A program made the position numbers and the translations under genes. The notes under the pieces are model-generated. The model was not told the origin of the DNA. It saw only the letters and a program-made list of their open reading frames with translations, and made no database searches. Of a stretch of 64,000 nucleotides of DNA, positions 8,800 to 18,232 are shown piece after piece. Every line of letters begins with the position of its first letter. The first letter of the stretch is position 1. The DNA comes from Solirubrobacter phytolaccae (GTDB taxonomy: Bacteria > Actinomycetota > Thermoleophilia > Solirubrobacterales > Solirubrobacteraceae). The stretch covers positions 62,001-126,000 of the forward strand of contig NZ_JAPDDP010000010.1 in assembly GCF_027587195.1 (NCBI RefSeq), in the 5' to 3' direction.

Positions 8800-11109
8800 C
8801 TACGGGGTCGTCGTGCTCATGGTGAACACGAGCGTCTTGCCGTAGGTGCCGCTCTGCAGCGTCTCGTTGGCCGCGATCTTCTGCTGGAAGAAGAGCGTGG
8901 CCGAGCGAGCCGTGTTGGACGGCGACGCGTACGACAGCAGCGGCGTCGGCGCCGCGGTGCCGCCGACCGGGCCACCGGCCAGGCCGGTCGCGCCGTTGCC
9001 GCTCGCGAACTTGATCGTGAGCGGCGTGGCGAGCGCGCGGGTGCCGTTGACGAGGCGCCCGGTGTTCGTCGCCGACGGGTCGAACACGCTCAGCGTCGTG
9101 TCGGCCGTGTTCGTCGTGATCGACGCCGCGATGTTCGCCTCGTAGGACTTGGCGATGCCCGGAACGAACGCGCCGAAGTTCAGCGTGCCCGGCAGCGACA
9201 GGCCCATCGTCGCCTCGACCGAGGCGTTGATCGCCACGGGGAACTCCACGCTGTTGACCTTGTAGCTGATGGTCTTCGTCGTGATGTTGCCGGCGGTGTC
9301 GGTGGCCGTGACCGTGAAGCTCTTGGTGCCGAGCTTCGCGGTGTCGAGCGGCGAGCCGCTCGCGACCAGGCTGGTGCAGGAGTCGATCCCGAAGTTGTCG
9401 GAGCACGTGTAGTCGGCCGTGCCGACGGCGCCGACCTTGAAGCTCCCGCCGTCAACCGCCGCCGTGATCGTCGGGGGCTGCGAGTCGGGCGCGTACGAGC
9501 CCAGCTGCGTCTGCGGGTTCGACTGCGTGGACGTGTTGATCTTCGACAGGTGGGCGTTGGCCTGCGTGGCCGTCGCGTCGCCGCCGAGGTTCAGCTGCCA
9601 GGAGAGGACACCGCGCTTGATGTCCGACTGGTAGATGGTGCCGTTGTGCCAGTAGGTCGACCAGTCGCCACCGAGGACGATGCCGGTGGTCGGCGGGTTC
9701 AGCTCCAGCGGAGCCGGGTCGGCGTAGGCGATCTCCTTCGGAGCGGCCACGTTCGTGAAGTCGAACACCGAGATGCCCGACTGGTAGGAACCGGACGTCG
9801 CGTAGTAGCCGGCCTTGGTCGGCACGACGTTGAAGTTGTGCCAGGTGCAGTTCTCACGCGAGCCCTGCGGGCGCGGGTGCAGCAGCTCGCCCTTCGTCTG
9901 GCCCGTCACCGGGTCGATGAAGTACAGCGTGCGGTTGATGATCGTGCTGCTCGCCTGGCACTGGGCCGCGGAGCCGCCGCCCGGCTCGTGGCCGTAGATG
10001 AGGTACTTGCCGTCGTAGGTGAACGAGCCGGAGTGGCCCGTCGTGACCGACGTCATCTGCTGCGTCCAGAGCTGCGTCGGCTTCTCGACCGAGCCCTCTT
10101 CGGTGACGGCCTTCGTCAGGTCGAACTTGAACATGGCGAGGCCGTTGCCGCCCGCGCACATGGCGTAGCTCGTGCTCGTGCCGCCGACGTTCAGCAGCAC
10201 GTTGTTGTCGTGGCAGGAGTTGTTGCCCACGCGCGTGACGCCGGTCTTGGCGTCGATGCCCTCGTTCGAGGCGCGACCGATCACGCTGATCTGCGTCGGG
10301 TCCGAGATCTTGATCTTGAAGATGTCGATGCCTTCGCACGTGCCGGACGAGCCGCCGTTGTAGACGTAGAGCGCGTCACGAGCGGGATCCGGCACCGCGG
10401 TCGCGGTGTGCGAGCCGCAGCCCACGAGGCCCGGGTTGTCCGCGGCGAAGCGGAACTGCTTGACCAGCTGCGGCTGCGCCGGGTTGGAGATGTCGAAGAC
10501 GTGGATGCCCTCGAAGCCCGCGCCGACGAGCTGGCCGGCGCACATCGCGTTCGTGTGGTTCGGCGAGTCCCAGGAGCGGATCAGCAGGTTGCCGTAGACG
10601 ATCACGTCGCCCTGACCGACGTTGCAGCCCGTGTAGTTCACGACCTCCGTCGGGTTCGCCTTGTCCGTGAAGTCGAGGATGCGGAAGCCCTCGTACGTAC
10701 CGGCGATGACCAGGTTGTCCTTGAAGGCCAGGTCCGAGTTGTAGACGCCGGAACCATCGCCCGTGAGCGGCACGTCGCGACGGCTGTAGCCGACCGGCGT
10801 CAGGTTCTTGATCGCGTACCCCGCGGCCGCGACCACCGGGCCGACGGGCTCGCCCACCGCGGAGGTCTTGACCTTCGACGCGTCGTACAGGTAAGAGTCG
10901 AGATCCTCGGCACACTCGTGCTCGAGCTCGTTGAAGGTCGGCATGGCGCCGGCCCAGTTGCCACCCGTGTGCAGTGTGAGCGACTTGCCCAGCGTCGCCT
11001 CGGTCTCAGAGATACACGGATGTGCGAGCGCCGCGGACGGAGCGAATGCCCCGACTACGAGCATCGCGCCTACGCCGGCAAGACCGGCGAGACCCTTCTT
11101 GAAACGCAT
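8800..11109 (-). CDS. Secreted LVIVD-repeat propeller protein with shared C-terminal WxL-like module
   Basis: The ATG at 11109 (preceded by GAGAGGGG) gives 769 residues with a signal peptide ending near APSAALA. The body carries repeated beta-propeller elements of the LVIVD type, for example GIHVFDISNPAQPQLV, ILDFTDKANPTEVV and ISVFDFTNVAAPKEI. An Ig-like stretch (TYTCSD-type, here ADYTCSDNFGIDSCTSL and TVTATDTAGN) follows. The last 150 or so residues, from VEFPVAINASVEATMGLSL to TLVFTMSTTTP, are a divergent copy of a module also found at the C-termini of three other secreted proteins here. The function of LVIVD proteins is not established; a surface location is inferred. It diverges from zwf. 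Confidence 0.8.
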   Translation of the reverse strand: MRFKKGLAGLAGVGAMLVVGAFAPSAALAHPCISETEATLGKSLTLHTGGNWAGAMPTFNELEHECAEDLDSYLYDASKVKTSAVGEPVGPVVAAAGYAIKNLTPVGYSRRDVPLTGDGSGVYNSDLAFKDNLVIAGTYEGFRILDFTDKANPTEVVNYTGCNVGQGDVIVYGNLLIRSWDSPNHTNAMCAGQLVGAGFEGIHVFDISNPAQPQLVKQFRFAADNPGLVGCGSHTATAVPDPARDALYVYNGGSSGTCEGIDIFKIKISDPTQISVIGRASNEGIDAKTGVTRVGNNSCHDNNVLLNVGGTSTSYAMCAGGNGLAMFKFDLTKAVTEEGSVEKPTQLWTQQMTSVTTGHSGSFTYDGKYLIYGHEPGGGSAAQCQASSTIINRTLYFIDPVTGQTKGELLHPRPQGSRENCTWHNFNVVPTKAGYYATSGSYQSGISVFDFTNVAAPKEIAYADPAPLELNPPTTGIVLGGDWSTYWHNGTIYQSDIKRGVLSWQLNLGGDATATQANAHLSKINTSTQSNPQTQLGSYAPDSQPPTITAAVDGGSFKVGAVGTADYTCSDNFGIDSCTSLVASGSPLDTAKLGTKSFTVTATDTAGNITTKTISYKVNSVEFPVAINASVEATMGLSLPGTLNFGAFVPGIAKSYEANIAASITTNTADTTLSVFDPSATNTGRLVNGTRALATPLTIKFASGNGATGLAGGPVGGTAAPTPLLSYASPSNTARSATLFFQQKIAANETLQSGTYGKTLVFTMSTTTP

Positions 11110-11235
11110 TGAACCCCTCTCGTTCACGGCCCCCTCATGGACCATCCACGGGACCCTACGGGGTTGATGAGCCCTTAATGAAGCCCCTTGGTCGTGGAGG
11201 TCCCTCAACACCCCGCTGGCATACTCGTGCGCCAG

Positions 11236-12654
11236 ATGACCCGAGCTGACGGCGCAACTACTCCCGACGACCATGTGATCGTGCTGTTCGGCGCGCTGGG
11301 CGACCTCTCGCGTCGCAAGCTGCTGCCGGGCCTGTTCCACCTCGACCGCGCCGGGCTGATGCCCGCGAACTACAAGATCATCGGCACCTCCCGCAAGGGT
11401 GGTTCCGAGGCGGACTTCGTCAAAGTCGCGAAGACCGCGATCGGCGAGGCCGCCAAGGGCGAGGTCTGGGATCGCTTCTCCTCACGGCTGGGCTTCAGCG
11501 CCTTCAACGCCGACGACCCGGCGCCGCTGGTGAGCGCGCTCGCGGACGCCGACAAGGAGCTCGACAAGCCGCGCCGGCTGTTCTACCTCTCCGTCCCGCC
11601 CGGGGCGTTCGGCGCGACGGTCAAGGCGCTGGGCGACGCGGGGCTGGACGATCGCGCGCGCGTGGTCCTGGAGAAGCCGTTCGGCGTTGACCTGAAGAGC
11701 GCGGTCGAGCTCAACGCGCTCGTGCACTCCGTCTTCCCGGAGGAGCGCGTCTTCCGGATCGATCACTTCCTCGGCCGTGAGGCGGTTCAGAACCTGCTGG
11801 CGCTGCGGTTCGCGAACGGCATGTTCGAGCCGATCTGGAACCGCGACCACATCGACCACGTGCAGATCGACGTGCCCGAGACCCTGTCGGTCATCGACCG
11901 CGCGGGCTTCTACGAAGGCACCGGCGCCTACCGCGACATGGTCGTCACGCACCTGTTCCACGTGCTCGGCTTCGTCGCCATGGAACCGCCGACCGCGCTC
12001 GACGGCCGTTCGATCATCGAGGAGAGCGGCAAGGTCTTCCGCTCGATGCGCCCGATCGACCCCGCCTGCGTGATCCGCGGCCAGTACGCGGGCTATCGCG
12101 AGGAGGACGGCGTGGACCCGGACTCCCAGACCGAGACGTTCATCGCCATGCGGACGGAGATCGACAACTGGCGCTGGTCCGGCGTGCCGTTCTTCCTGCG
12201 CACCGGCAAGTCCCTGGGCGAGTCCAAGCGGTTGATCACGATCGCCTTCCGCGAGCCGCCGCGCAAGATGTTCCGCGACGTGAAGGCGTTCGTCGAGGAC
12301 TACGGCCCCGACCACATCTCCTTCGACTTCGGCGACCCGGGCGGGATCACGACCTCGTTCCTCGCCAAGGTCCCCGGCCCGCGGATGCGGCTCGGCCAGG
12401 CCCAGATGAAGTTCTCCTACGAGGGGTCCTTCAACACCGAGGGCCTGGAGGCCTACGAGCGCCTGCTGTACGACGCCATGCTCGGCGACCGCACGCTGTT
12501 CACGGACTCCGACGGCATCGAGAACCTGTGGGCGGCGTCCTCGCGCCTCCTCGAGGACCCGCCGCCGCTGCACCGGTACGCGCCGGGGAGCTATGGCCCG
12601 CAGAAGATGAACGAGCTCATCGCGCCCCGGCGCTGGTGGCTTCCCGAGATCTAG
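11236..12654 (+). CDS. zwf: Glucose-6-phosphate dehydrogenase
   Basis: A 472-residue protein, a normal length for G6PD, which oxidises glucose-6-phosphate to 6-phosphogluconolactone in the oxidative pentose phosphate pathway. The nucleotide-binding motif is VIVLFGALGDLSRRKLLPGL (family usually G-A-S/T-G-D-L-A) and the active-site signature RIDHFLGREAVQNLLALRF is intact. PFFLRTGK and YERLLYDAMLGD, both typical of the family, are present. The ATG at 11236 is chosen because upstream in-frame starts only add a non-conserved stretch. It ends in a TAG that is shared, as palindromic CTAG, with the convergent rhamnosidase gene. It is not in a visible operon. Confidence 0.95.
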   Translation: MTRADGATTPDDHVIVLFGALGDLSRRKLLPGLFHLDRAGLMPANYKIIGTSRKGGSEADFVKVAKTAIGEAAKGEVWDRFSSRLGFSAFNADDPAPLVSALADADKELDKPRRLFYLSVPPGAFGATVKALGDAGLDDRARVVLEKPFGVDLKSAVELNALVHSVFPEERVFRIDHFLGREAVQNLLALRFANGMFEPIWNRDHIDHVQIDVPETLSVIDRAGFYEGTGAYRDMVVTHLFHVLGFVAMEPPTALDGRSIIEESGKVFRSMRPIDPACVIRGQYAGYREEDGVDPDSQTETFIAMRTEIDNWRWSGVPFFLRTGKSLGESKRLITIAFREPPRKMFRDVKAFVEDYGPDHISFDFGDPGGITTSFLAKVPGPRMRLGQAQMKFSYEGSFNTEGLEAYERLLYDAMLGDRTLFTDSDGIENLWAASSRLLEDPPPLHRYAPGSYGPQKMNELIAPRRWWLPEI

Positions 12655-15600
12655 GGGTTCGTCGTCGACAGGGTGAAGGTCAACGTCCTGCTGTAGCTGC
12701 CGGTGCGCAGCGGGTCGTTGGCCTTGATCCTCTGGTGCAGCGTGATGTCGACCTTGTCGTTGGACACGGGCGCGCTCCAGGTCGACTTGCTGAAGGCGAC
12801 CCGCAGCGGCTCGGGCAGGCTGAACGCGCCGTTGGTGAGGTGACCGGGGTCGGACACCGTCAGCGCCGCGTCACCGGCGGTGGAGATCACGGTCGCGTCG
12901 GTCTTGGCGGTGTAGTCCTTGTCGAGGCCCGGCGTGAACGGGCCGAAGCTCGCCGGGGTGCCGAGGGAGAGCGACAGCGTGGCCGGGACCGTGCCACCGA
13001 CCGGCGTGTCGGCCGTCGCGCCGACGCTGAAGTGCGTCGCCCCTGAGCCGACCGCGAACACGGCGTAACCGCCCTGCTCGCCGACGTAGCGCGGCGCGCC
13101 GGCCCCGACGCCGACGTACTTGGCGGCGCTCGCGTTCGGGATCGCGACCGTCGCCTTGACGTTGGCCGGGACGTTGACGTCGAGCACGAACGAGCCGTTG
13201 GTCTTCTTCCAGGCGGTCGTGACCGTGCCGCGCTGGGTCCAGGCGGAGCCGCTCACGCGGTGCAGGTCGGCCTCCTCGACGGCGGGCGGCTCGATCCGGA
13301 CGGTCGCCGCGCCCGGGCTCGTGACGCTGATGCCGAGCAGCGACTCGATCTGGTCGACGATGCCCCACGAGCCCCAGCCGTGCGACATCGACTCGTTGTT
13401 GGTCGGCACGCACGGCCACGTGGTCGCGCAGCCCGGGTTCCACTGCTCCCACATGTACGTGCCCTGCTGGGCGAGCGTGCGAGCGGGACCGTCGGCGTTC
13501 GGGTCCGTCATGAGCTTGACGACCTGGTCGTAGCGACCGGCGTCCGTGAGCGCCTTGAGCAGCACGTGCCACGTCATCGGGCCCTGCTTCATGCCCTGGG
13601 CGGTGATGGTGTCGGCGAGCTTGGCGACCTTGTCGGCGGGCGCGACGCCGTAGTAGATCGGGTAGCTCTGCGCGTGCTGCGCGGTGTTGTCGATCTGCGG
13701 GTTGCCGGCGGCCGAGCTCAGGCCGTCGGTGTAGAGCCCGTCGGGACGCAGGAGCTTGGCGTTGATCGTGGCGCTGAGCGCGTCGGCCGTGGCGGTGTAG
13801 GCCGCGGCGTCGTCGGTCTTGCCGAGCGCGGCCGCCACCTTGGCGGTGCTGCGCAGCGTGCCGACCGCGTGTGCGTTATGGATCGTGCGCGCCGCGTTGT
13901 TGGTGAACGTGTAGCCGTAGCGCATCGGCGCCGGCCAGTCGATGATCCCGTACTGGTAGGAGCTGGTGCCGCCGAGCAGGTTGTAGACCAGGCCCGCGGC
14001 GTTGCCGGACGTGGCGATGTTGGTCTTGACGTACTCGGAGATCGCCTTGAGCGTGTCGTAGCTCGACGTCAGCACGGACGTGTCGCCCGACTGCTCGTAG
14101 TAGCGCCACACCCAGTCCGGCACCATCAGCGTGTAGTCCGGGATGTCGCGCATGTTGTCGCCGTTCGGGTAGACGGCGTTCACGCGGCCCGGCGTGCCGA
14201 TGCTCGGGTACGAGCACGGCAGCTGCGCGGCGGTGCAGTAGCCGCTCGATGCCGCCTTCCACGAATGGGTCGCGCTGTCGATGATCTCGCGGATCGCGCG
14301 CTTGGAGGCGTTGCGGTCGCCCGCCGCGATCATGTTCGCGAACGAGATGTCGACCGTATCGCCGGTGAACTGGCCCTTCTCACGCGTCGGCGTGTCGAGG
14401 AAGACCTCCTGCGAGGAGTCCACGCCGGAGTGCTGCATCAGGTCGAAGACGGCGTCGAGCGTCTCGTTGTCGGAGTCGAAGGTCGCGAGCCGGTCCTCCG
14501 GCGTCGCGCTGTGCTGGACGACCGCGCTGATGTCGTCGGCGGTCAGGTCCTCCCCCGGGCCGGGCGGCAGGATCTGCAGGTAGCGCCAGCCCCAGTACTG
14601 GAACGGCTGCGCGACCTGCGCCCCATCCTTCTGCGTGTACCAGTAGCCGAGGTTGGAGCCCTGCGTGTCGTGCGTGGACGTGCCCGCGCGCGAGCCCTCG
14701 ACGAAGCGCGCGTTGGCGTGGTCGCGCGCGAGCGGCGCGTCGAGCGTGAGGCCCGTGCCGGTCGCGCCCGCCGTGCCGACCGCGGTGATCGTGCGCGTTT
14801 CGGGATCGCCCGCGCCGTAGCCGTTCGCGGCCTGGTCGACGGTGATCCTGTCGCCGACGACGAAGTTGGTGACCGCGGCGACCTTCAGGTTCGTGGAACC
14901 CGCGGTCGCGGCGGCGGCGAGCGTCGTGTTGTTCAGGCGGTAGCTCGTCTGGACGACGACCTGCCGGCCGGAGACGCCGCTCTTGTAGGCGATCCGCGGC
15001 ATCGCCGACTGGACCTTGCCGAAGTCGACGACGATCGAGCCGTCGGCGAGCTTGGTGAACGTCTTCGGCTTGACCGTCTCGTAGTCGAGGTGGCTGATCG
15101 CCGGATCGAGGTGGCTGAACGTCTCGCGCAGCGGGTTGAGCGGGCGCGGGTGCGGGCCGATCGCGTACGCGGGCTGCCATGCGGAGTCGTCGAAGCTCGC
15201 CGTGTCCCAGCCGGCCTGCTCGCCGCGCGCGTCGTAGCGCTCGGCGTTGTCGCCCGAGTCGCCGTTGCGGCGCGTGATGGTCGCGTTCGTGAACTCGTTG
15301 GCCTTGCTGACCTTCCAGGTGCCGTCGGAGACGAACGTCTCGCGCGTGCCGTCGGCGTGGTCGACGACGGCCTTCACGATCAGGCCGGTCGGGCCGGCGT
15401 GGTCGAGCACGGCCTGGCCGCTCGCGTGCGCGGTCTTGAGCGGCGCGCTGACGTCGATGCCGGTGCCGGTCGCGCCCGCCGTGCCGATCTTCGTCACGGT
15501 GGCGGTCTCCGCGGCCGCGCCGGTGCCGACCGTGATCTGGTCGCCGACGTCGAACACGGACACGCTCGCGACCTTCAGGTTCGTGGCGTCCACGGCCTGC

Positions 15601-16334
15601 GCCGCCGACAGCGTCGTGTTGGCGATCGGGCCGTTCGCGCGGCCCTGGCAGGTGCAGGTCCAGTAGTGGTAGAGCGCGCCGAGCGCGAGCGGCTCGCCGG
15701 CCTTGACCGCGTCGGTGGCGTCGAACGCGTAGTACTGCGCCTCGGTCGGATGGTCGAAGTTGTCGCCGATGCCGACGCTCTTGCCATTGACCTGGATGCG
15801 GTAGTTGCCCATCGCCGACGCGTAGACCCGGGCGCGGGTGACCGGGCTGGTCTCGAGCGCCGGGAACGTCTTGCGCGCGAGCGTCCAGTCGTCGGTGGAG
15901 TCGTTGCCGGTGGTCACGCGGCGGATCCAATTCGCGCCCGACCAGCCGCCGTCGCCGAGGCCGGTCTCGAACGCCGCGCTCGCCGCCGGGGACTCGACGC
16001 CGCCGGCGTCCCACGTCTTGACCGACCACGTGTACGCCTCACCGCCCGCGAGCGCCGGGCCGCCGTACGGGACGTAGGACTGCGCGTCGGACGCGACCTT
16101 GCCGCTGTCCCACAGCGCCGTGCCGTCGGCCTTGGTGACCGTCAGCCGGTAGGCCGACTGGACGTCGTTGCCGCGGTCGGAGCCCGGCATCCAGCCGAAC
16201 TGCGGCGCGCCCTCGACGTTCAACGGACGGGCTTGATCGCCGACCGTAAGCTGCGTCGGTGGACCGGCGGCCTGCGCGATACCGGGTGCGCCGAGGCACA
16301 GCAGCACGGCTGCACCAAAGGACCAACGTCTCAT
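12651..16334 (-). CDS. Secreted GH78 alpha-L-rhamnosidase with two intercalated modules
   Basis: A 1227-residue protein with a signal peptide ending near GIAQA. It hydrolyses terminal alpha-L-rhamnosides outside the cell, which fits the rhamnose import and catabolism cluster about 2 kb away. The GH78 order is visible: an N-terminal fibronectin-like region, the rhamnosidase N-domain (GNYRIQVNGKSVG, residues 176-188), then a (alpha/alpha)6 catalytic barrel. DTPTREKGQFTGD (647-659) contains the likely catalytic acid E652, and YMWEQWNPG (960-968) the likely base E963. Two copies of a 70-residue TNLKVA..F.VGD.ITV module interrupt the enzyme at about 240-312 and 471-545. Residues 1112-1227 are the shared C-terminal module ending TLTFTLSTTNP. 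The start ATG has GGGGGAGAG five bases upstream. Confidence 0.9.
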   Translation of the reverse strand: MRRWSFGAAVLLCLGAPGIAQAAGPPTQLTVGDQARPLNVEGAPQFGWMPGSDRGNDVQSAYRLTVTKADGTALWDSGKVASDAQSYVPYGGPALAGGEAYTWSVKTWDAGGVESPAASAAFETGLGDGGWSGANWIRRVTTGNDSTDDWTLARKTFPALETSPVTRARVYASAMGNYRIQVNGKSVGIGDNFDHPTEAQYYAFDATDAVKAGEPLALGALYHYWTCTCQGRANGPIANTTLSAAQAVDATNLKVASVSVFDVGDQITVGTGAAAETATVTKIGTAGATGTGIDVSAPLKTAHASGQAVLDHAGPTGLIVKAVVDHADGTRETFVSDGTWKVSKANEFTNATITRRNGDSGDNAERYDARGEQAGWDTASFDDSAWQPAYAIGPHPRPLNPLRETFSHLDPAISHLDYETVKPKTFTKLADGSIVVDFGKVQSAMPRIAYKSGVSGRQVVVQTSYRLNNTTLAAAATAGSTNLKVAAVTNFVVGDRITVDQAANGYGAGDPETRTITAVGTAGATGTGLTLDAPLARDHANARFVEGSRAGTSTHDTQGSNLGYWYTQKDGAQVAQPFQYWGWRYLQILPPGPGEDLTADDISAVVQHSATPEDRLATFDSDNETLDAVFDLMQHSGVDSSQEVFLDTPTREKGQFTGDTVDISFANMIAAGDRNASKRAIREIIDSATHSWKAASSGYCTAAQLPCSYPSIGTPGRVNAVYPNGDNMRDIPDYTLMVPDWVWRYYEQSGDTSVLTSSYDTLKAISEYVKTNIATSGNAAGLVYNLLGGTSSYQYGIIDWPAPMRYGYTFTNNAARTIHNAHAVGTLRSTAKVAAALGKTDDAAAYTATADALSATINAKLLRPDGLYTDGLSSAAGNPQIDNTAQHAQSYPIYYGVAPADKVAKLADTITAQGMKQGPMTWHVLLKALTDAGRYDQVVKLMTDPNADGPARTLAQQGTYMWEQWNPGCATTWPCVPTNNESMSHGWGSWGIVDQIESLLGISVTSPGAATVRIEPPAVEEADLHRVSGSAWTQRGTVTTAWKKTNGSFVLDVNVPANVKATVAIPNASAAKYVGVGAGAPRYVGEQGGYAVFAVGSGATHFSVGATADTPVGGTVPATLSLSLGTPASFGPFTPGLDKDYTAKTDATVISTAGDAALTVSDPGHLTNGAFSLPEPLRVAFSKSTWSAPVSNDKVDITLHQRIKANDPLRTGSYSRTLTFTLSTTNP

Positions 16335-16350
16335 AGGGCTCTCCCCCTAC

Positions 16351-16368
16351 GCGTTCATGGGCGAACGC
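16351..16368. promoter_or_regulatory. Inverted repeat in the rhamnosidase leader
   Basis: GCGTTC-ATGGGC-GAACGC, a 6-bp perfect inverted repeat with a 6-nt centre, sits 17 bp upstream of the rhamnosidase ATG, between it and the divergent MBL-fold gene. It could be an operator for sugar control or a leader hairpin. No copy was found upstream of the rha operon. Confidence 0.3.
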
Positions 16369-16405
16369 GATCGATTTGGGGAACAACTAACCACGAACCG
16401 CGCAC

Positions 16406-17254
16406 ATGTCAAGCAAAGATGAGCTTGCTCCCATCATCGACCTCCGCCCCGGGCCGAGCGCGAACGTCGTCCGCGTCGGCTCGGTGCTGATCGACACGGG
16501 CAGCGGCACGCCGGCCTCCATCGCACGCCTGCGGGCGTTCGCCGCCGGGGTCTCCGAAGTGGCCCTGACGCACTTCCATGCCGACCACGCAGGTGGCGCG
16601 GCCGCGCTCGGCCTGCCCGTCGCCGCGCACGCCGCCGAGGCCGACACGAGCGATCCACGCACCGGCGACCCGTGGCTGGGCTTCGCGATCCCGCCCTACC
16701 GCGTCGACCGCGCGCTGCGCGACGGCGACACGATCGGCGAGCTCGTCGTCGTCCACACGCCCGGCCAGACGCCGGGGCACGTCGCGTACTGGCACGAGCC
16801 GACGCGCACCGCGATCACCGGCGACCTGATGCAGCGCGGCGACGTCGCGTGGGTCCCCTTTGGCGGCCCGTGGGCCGAGGGCGCGCTGGAGACGATGATC
16901 GAGTCTGTGCGAACGATCGCGTCCCTACGACCAGCGCGCTGCATCTCGGGGCACGGGCCGCCGGTCGACGACGTGCCGGGCACGGTCGAGCTCACTCTAC
17001 GCCGCTACGCGCAGTTCGAGAAGCATCCGGAGAAGGCCGTCTGGCACGCGATCCGCCGCGCGCTCGTCTCACACCTGATGATCACGCCGCTCACCGGCGA
17101 GCAGCTCGCCGACCTCCCCTGGGCGCCGATCGCCGCGCAGGCGCTGGACGAGCACGAACGCGCGATCGTCGACGTCGCGCTGTACGGGCTCGAGGAGCGC
17201 GGCGTGGTCGCTCGGCGCGGCGACCTCTGGGTCACCACGCTGCCGCACGAGTAG
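16406..17254 (+). CDS. MBL-fold metallo-hydrolase
   Basis: A 282-residue protein of the metallo-beta-lactamase superfamily. Metal ligands are visible in THFHADHAGG (the HxHxDH motif, about residues 55-64), HTPGQTPGHVAYW (second histidine), ITGDLM (bridging aspartate) and SGHGPPV (last histidine). A C-terminal 100-residue region after the hydrolase core looks like a small helical/winged domain, as in the LACTB2/glyoxalase-II-like group. Substrate unknown; hydrolysis of a thioester or related small molecule is the usual family role. It lies between the divergent rhamnosidase and the convergent DeoR gene. Confidence 0.8.
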   Translation: MSSKDELAPIIDLRPGPSANVVRVGSVLIDTGSGTPASIARLRAFAAGVSEVALTHFHADHAGGAAALGLPVAAHAAEADTSDPRTGDPWLGFAIPPYRVDRALRDGDTIGELVVVHTPGQTPGHVAYWHEPTRTAITGDLMQRGDVAWVPFGGPWAEGALETMIESVRTIASLRPARCISGHGPPVDDVPGTVELTLRRYAQFEKHPEKAVWHAIRRALVSHLMITPLTGEQLADLPWAPIAAQALDEHERAIVDVALYGLEERGVVARRGDLWVTTLPHE

Positions 17255-17257
17255 CGA

Positions 17258-18034
17258 CTACGCGGTCGCGACCGGGCGCACCGTCGTGCCCCCGAGGCGC
17301 AACGCGTCCGCCTCGCGCTCTTCGAGCCCGACCGCGAGGGTCGTGTGCACTTCGGAGAGCGGGGCGATCACCGAGAGCCCGCGGACCGAGAGCTTGGACT
17401 GATCGATCAGGAGCACGGACTCCCCCGCCTGCTCGATCATCGCCCGCTTGAGCTCGGCCTCCAGCGGATCGGCGTCGGTGAGCATCCCGTTGGCGGCCAC
17501 GCCCTTGACGGAGAACAGCAACCGGTCGGCGAAGTGGCCCTGGACCGTGCGGACCGCGAACGGGCCGACGAACGAGCGCGTGAGCCGGCGCAGCGTGCCG
17601 CCGATCCCGATCACCTCGAGCCCGGGCCCGCCCTCGCGGAACAGCAGCTCCATGACGGGCAGCGAGTTGGTGAGCACCGTGGCCGCGAGCCCGGTCTCCA
17701 CCAGGCGCTTGGCGACGTAGTAGGTCGTCGTCGACGAGTCCAGGAAGATCGTCTCGCGCGGCGTCAGCAGCGACACGGCCTCGTGCGCGAGCCGCGTCTT
17801 GGCCTCCGCGCCCAGCTCCAGGCGGCGCGCGAACGAGTCCTCGTGCGCGGAGATGGTCGGCAGCACGGCACCGCCGTGCGTGCGGCGGACCACGCCGCGT
17901 CGCTCCAGCTCGGCCAGGTCCCGGCGAGCAGTCATCGGCGAGATGCCGAACCGCTCCTCGAGCTCGGCCACGGTCACGGCGCCGTTCGCGCGCAACCGCT
18001 CGGCAATCTCTCGGCGGCGTGTTTCGGCGAGCAC
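17258..18034 (-). CDS. rhaR: DeoR-family regulator of the rhamnose operon
   Basis: A 258-residue DeoR/GlpR-type repressor. The N-terminal helix-turn-helix reads VTVAELEERFGISPMTARRDLAELERRGVVRRTHGGA and the C-terminal sugar-phosphate-sensing domain begins around AEAKTRLAHEA and includes TIFLDSSTTTYYVAKRL. It diverges from the rha transport operon, so it probably controls it in response to a rhamnose metabolite. DeoR regulators of rhamnose loci are known in Rhizobium. The GTG at 18034 matches the usual MLA start of the family but lacks a good ribosome binding site. An in-frame ATC at 18067 sits six bases after a perfect GAGGAG, giving an 11-residue extension resembling that of the paralogue at 27.8 kb; see findings. 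Confidence 0.88.
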   Translation of the reverse strand: MLAETRRREIAERLRANGAVTVAELEERFGISPMTARRDLAELERRGVVRRTHGGAVLPTISAHEDSFARRLELGAEAKTRLAHEAVSLLTPRETIFLDSSTTTYYVAKRLVETGLAATVLTNSLPVMELLFREGGPGLEVIGIGGTLRRLTRSFVGPFAVRTVQGHFADRLLFSVKGVAANGMLTDADPLEAELKRAMIEQAGESVLLIDQSKLSVRGLSVIAPLSEVHTTLAVGLEEREADALRLGGTTVRPVATA

Positions 18035-18092
18035 GCCGGGACCGTCTTCTGATCGTCTACGTGCGATTGGGATCTCCTCCGCCCCTCAGACA

Positions 18093-18121
18093 ACCATCGT
18101 ATGGTCGGATTGTCAAGACAA
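18093..18121. promoter_or_regulatory. Two inverted repeats in the rhaR/rhaT divergent region
   Basis: ACCAT-CGT-ATGGT (18093-18105) and TTGTC-AA-GACAA (18110-18121) are adjacent perfect inverted repeats in the intergenic region between the DeoR gene and rhaT. They are the best candidates for the DeoR operator. Support is positional only. Confidence 0.45.
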
Positions 18122-18169
18122 CGGTCATAGCCGCACAGAGAAACGAACACGAAGAATCACCAATCGCTC

Positions 18170-18202
18170 TTGACAGCCCCCGATCGCTCTGTTTTGATCG
18201 GG
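18170..18202 (+). promoter_or_regulatory. rha operon promoter with overlapping palindrome
   Basis: TTGACA (18170-18175), a 17-bp spacer, then TTTGAT (18193-18198) make a good sigma-70-type promoter facing rhaT. The perfect inverted repeat CCCGATC-N10-GATCGGG (18179-18202) covers the spacer and -10 box, where a repressor could block polymerase. A consensus ribosome binding site, GGGGGAGGAG, follows at about 18217-18226. Confidence 0.55.
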
Positions 18203-18232
18203 TTCTGTTGTTTCGAGGGGGAGGAGCCTCAA

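Noticed and set aside
13260-16490. Open frame of 1076 codons on the plus strand, antisense to the rhamnosidase
   Set aside because: It is Arg/Ala/Val/Gly-rich with no domain, and mirrors the third-position G/C bias of the true gene on the other strand.
18170-18232. TTG 18170 as the start of rhaT
   Set aside because: It coincides with the first bases of the TTGACA -35 box and would add a cysteine-rich stretch not seen in ABC ATPases.
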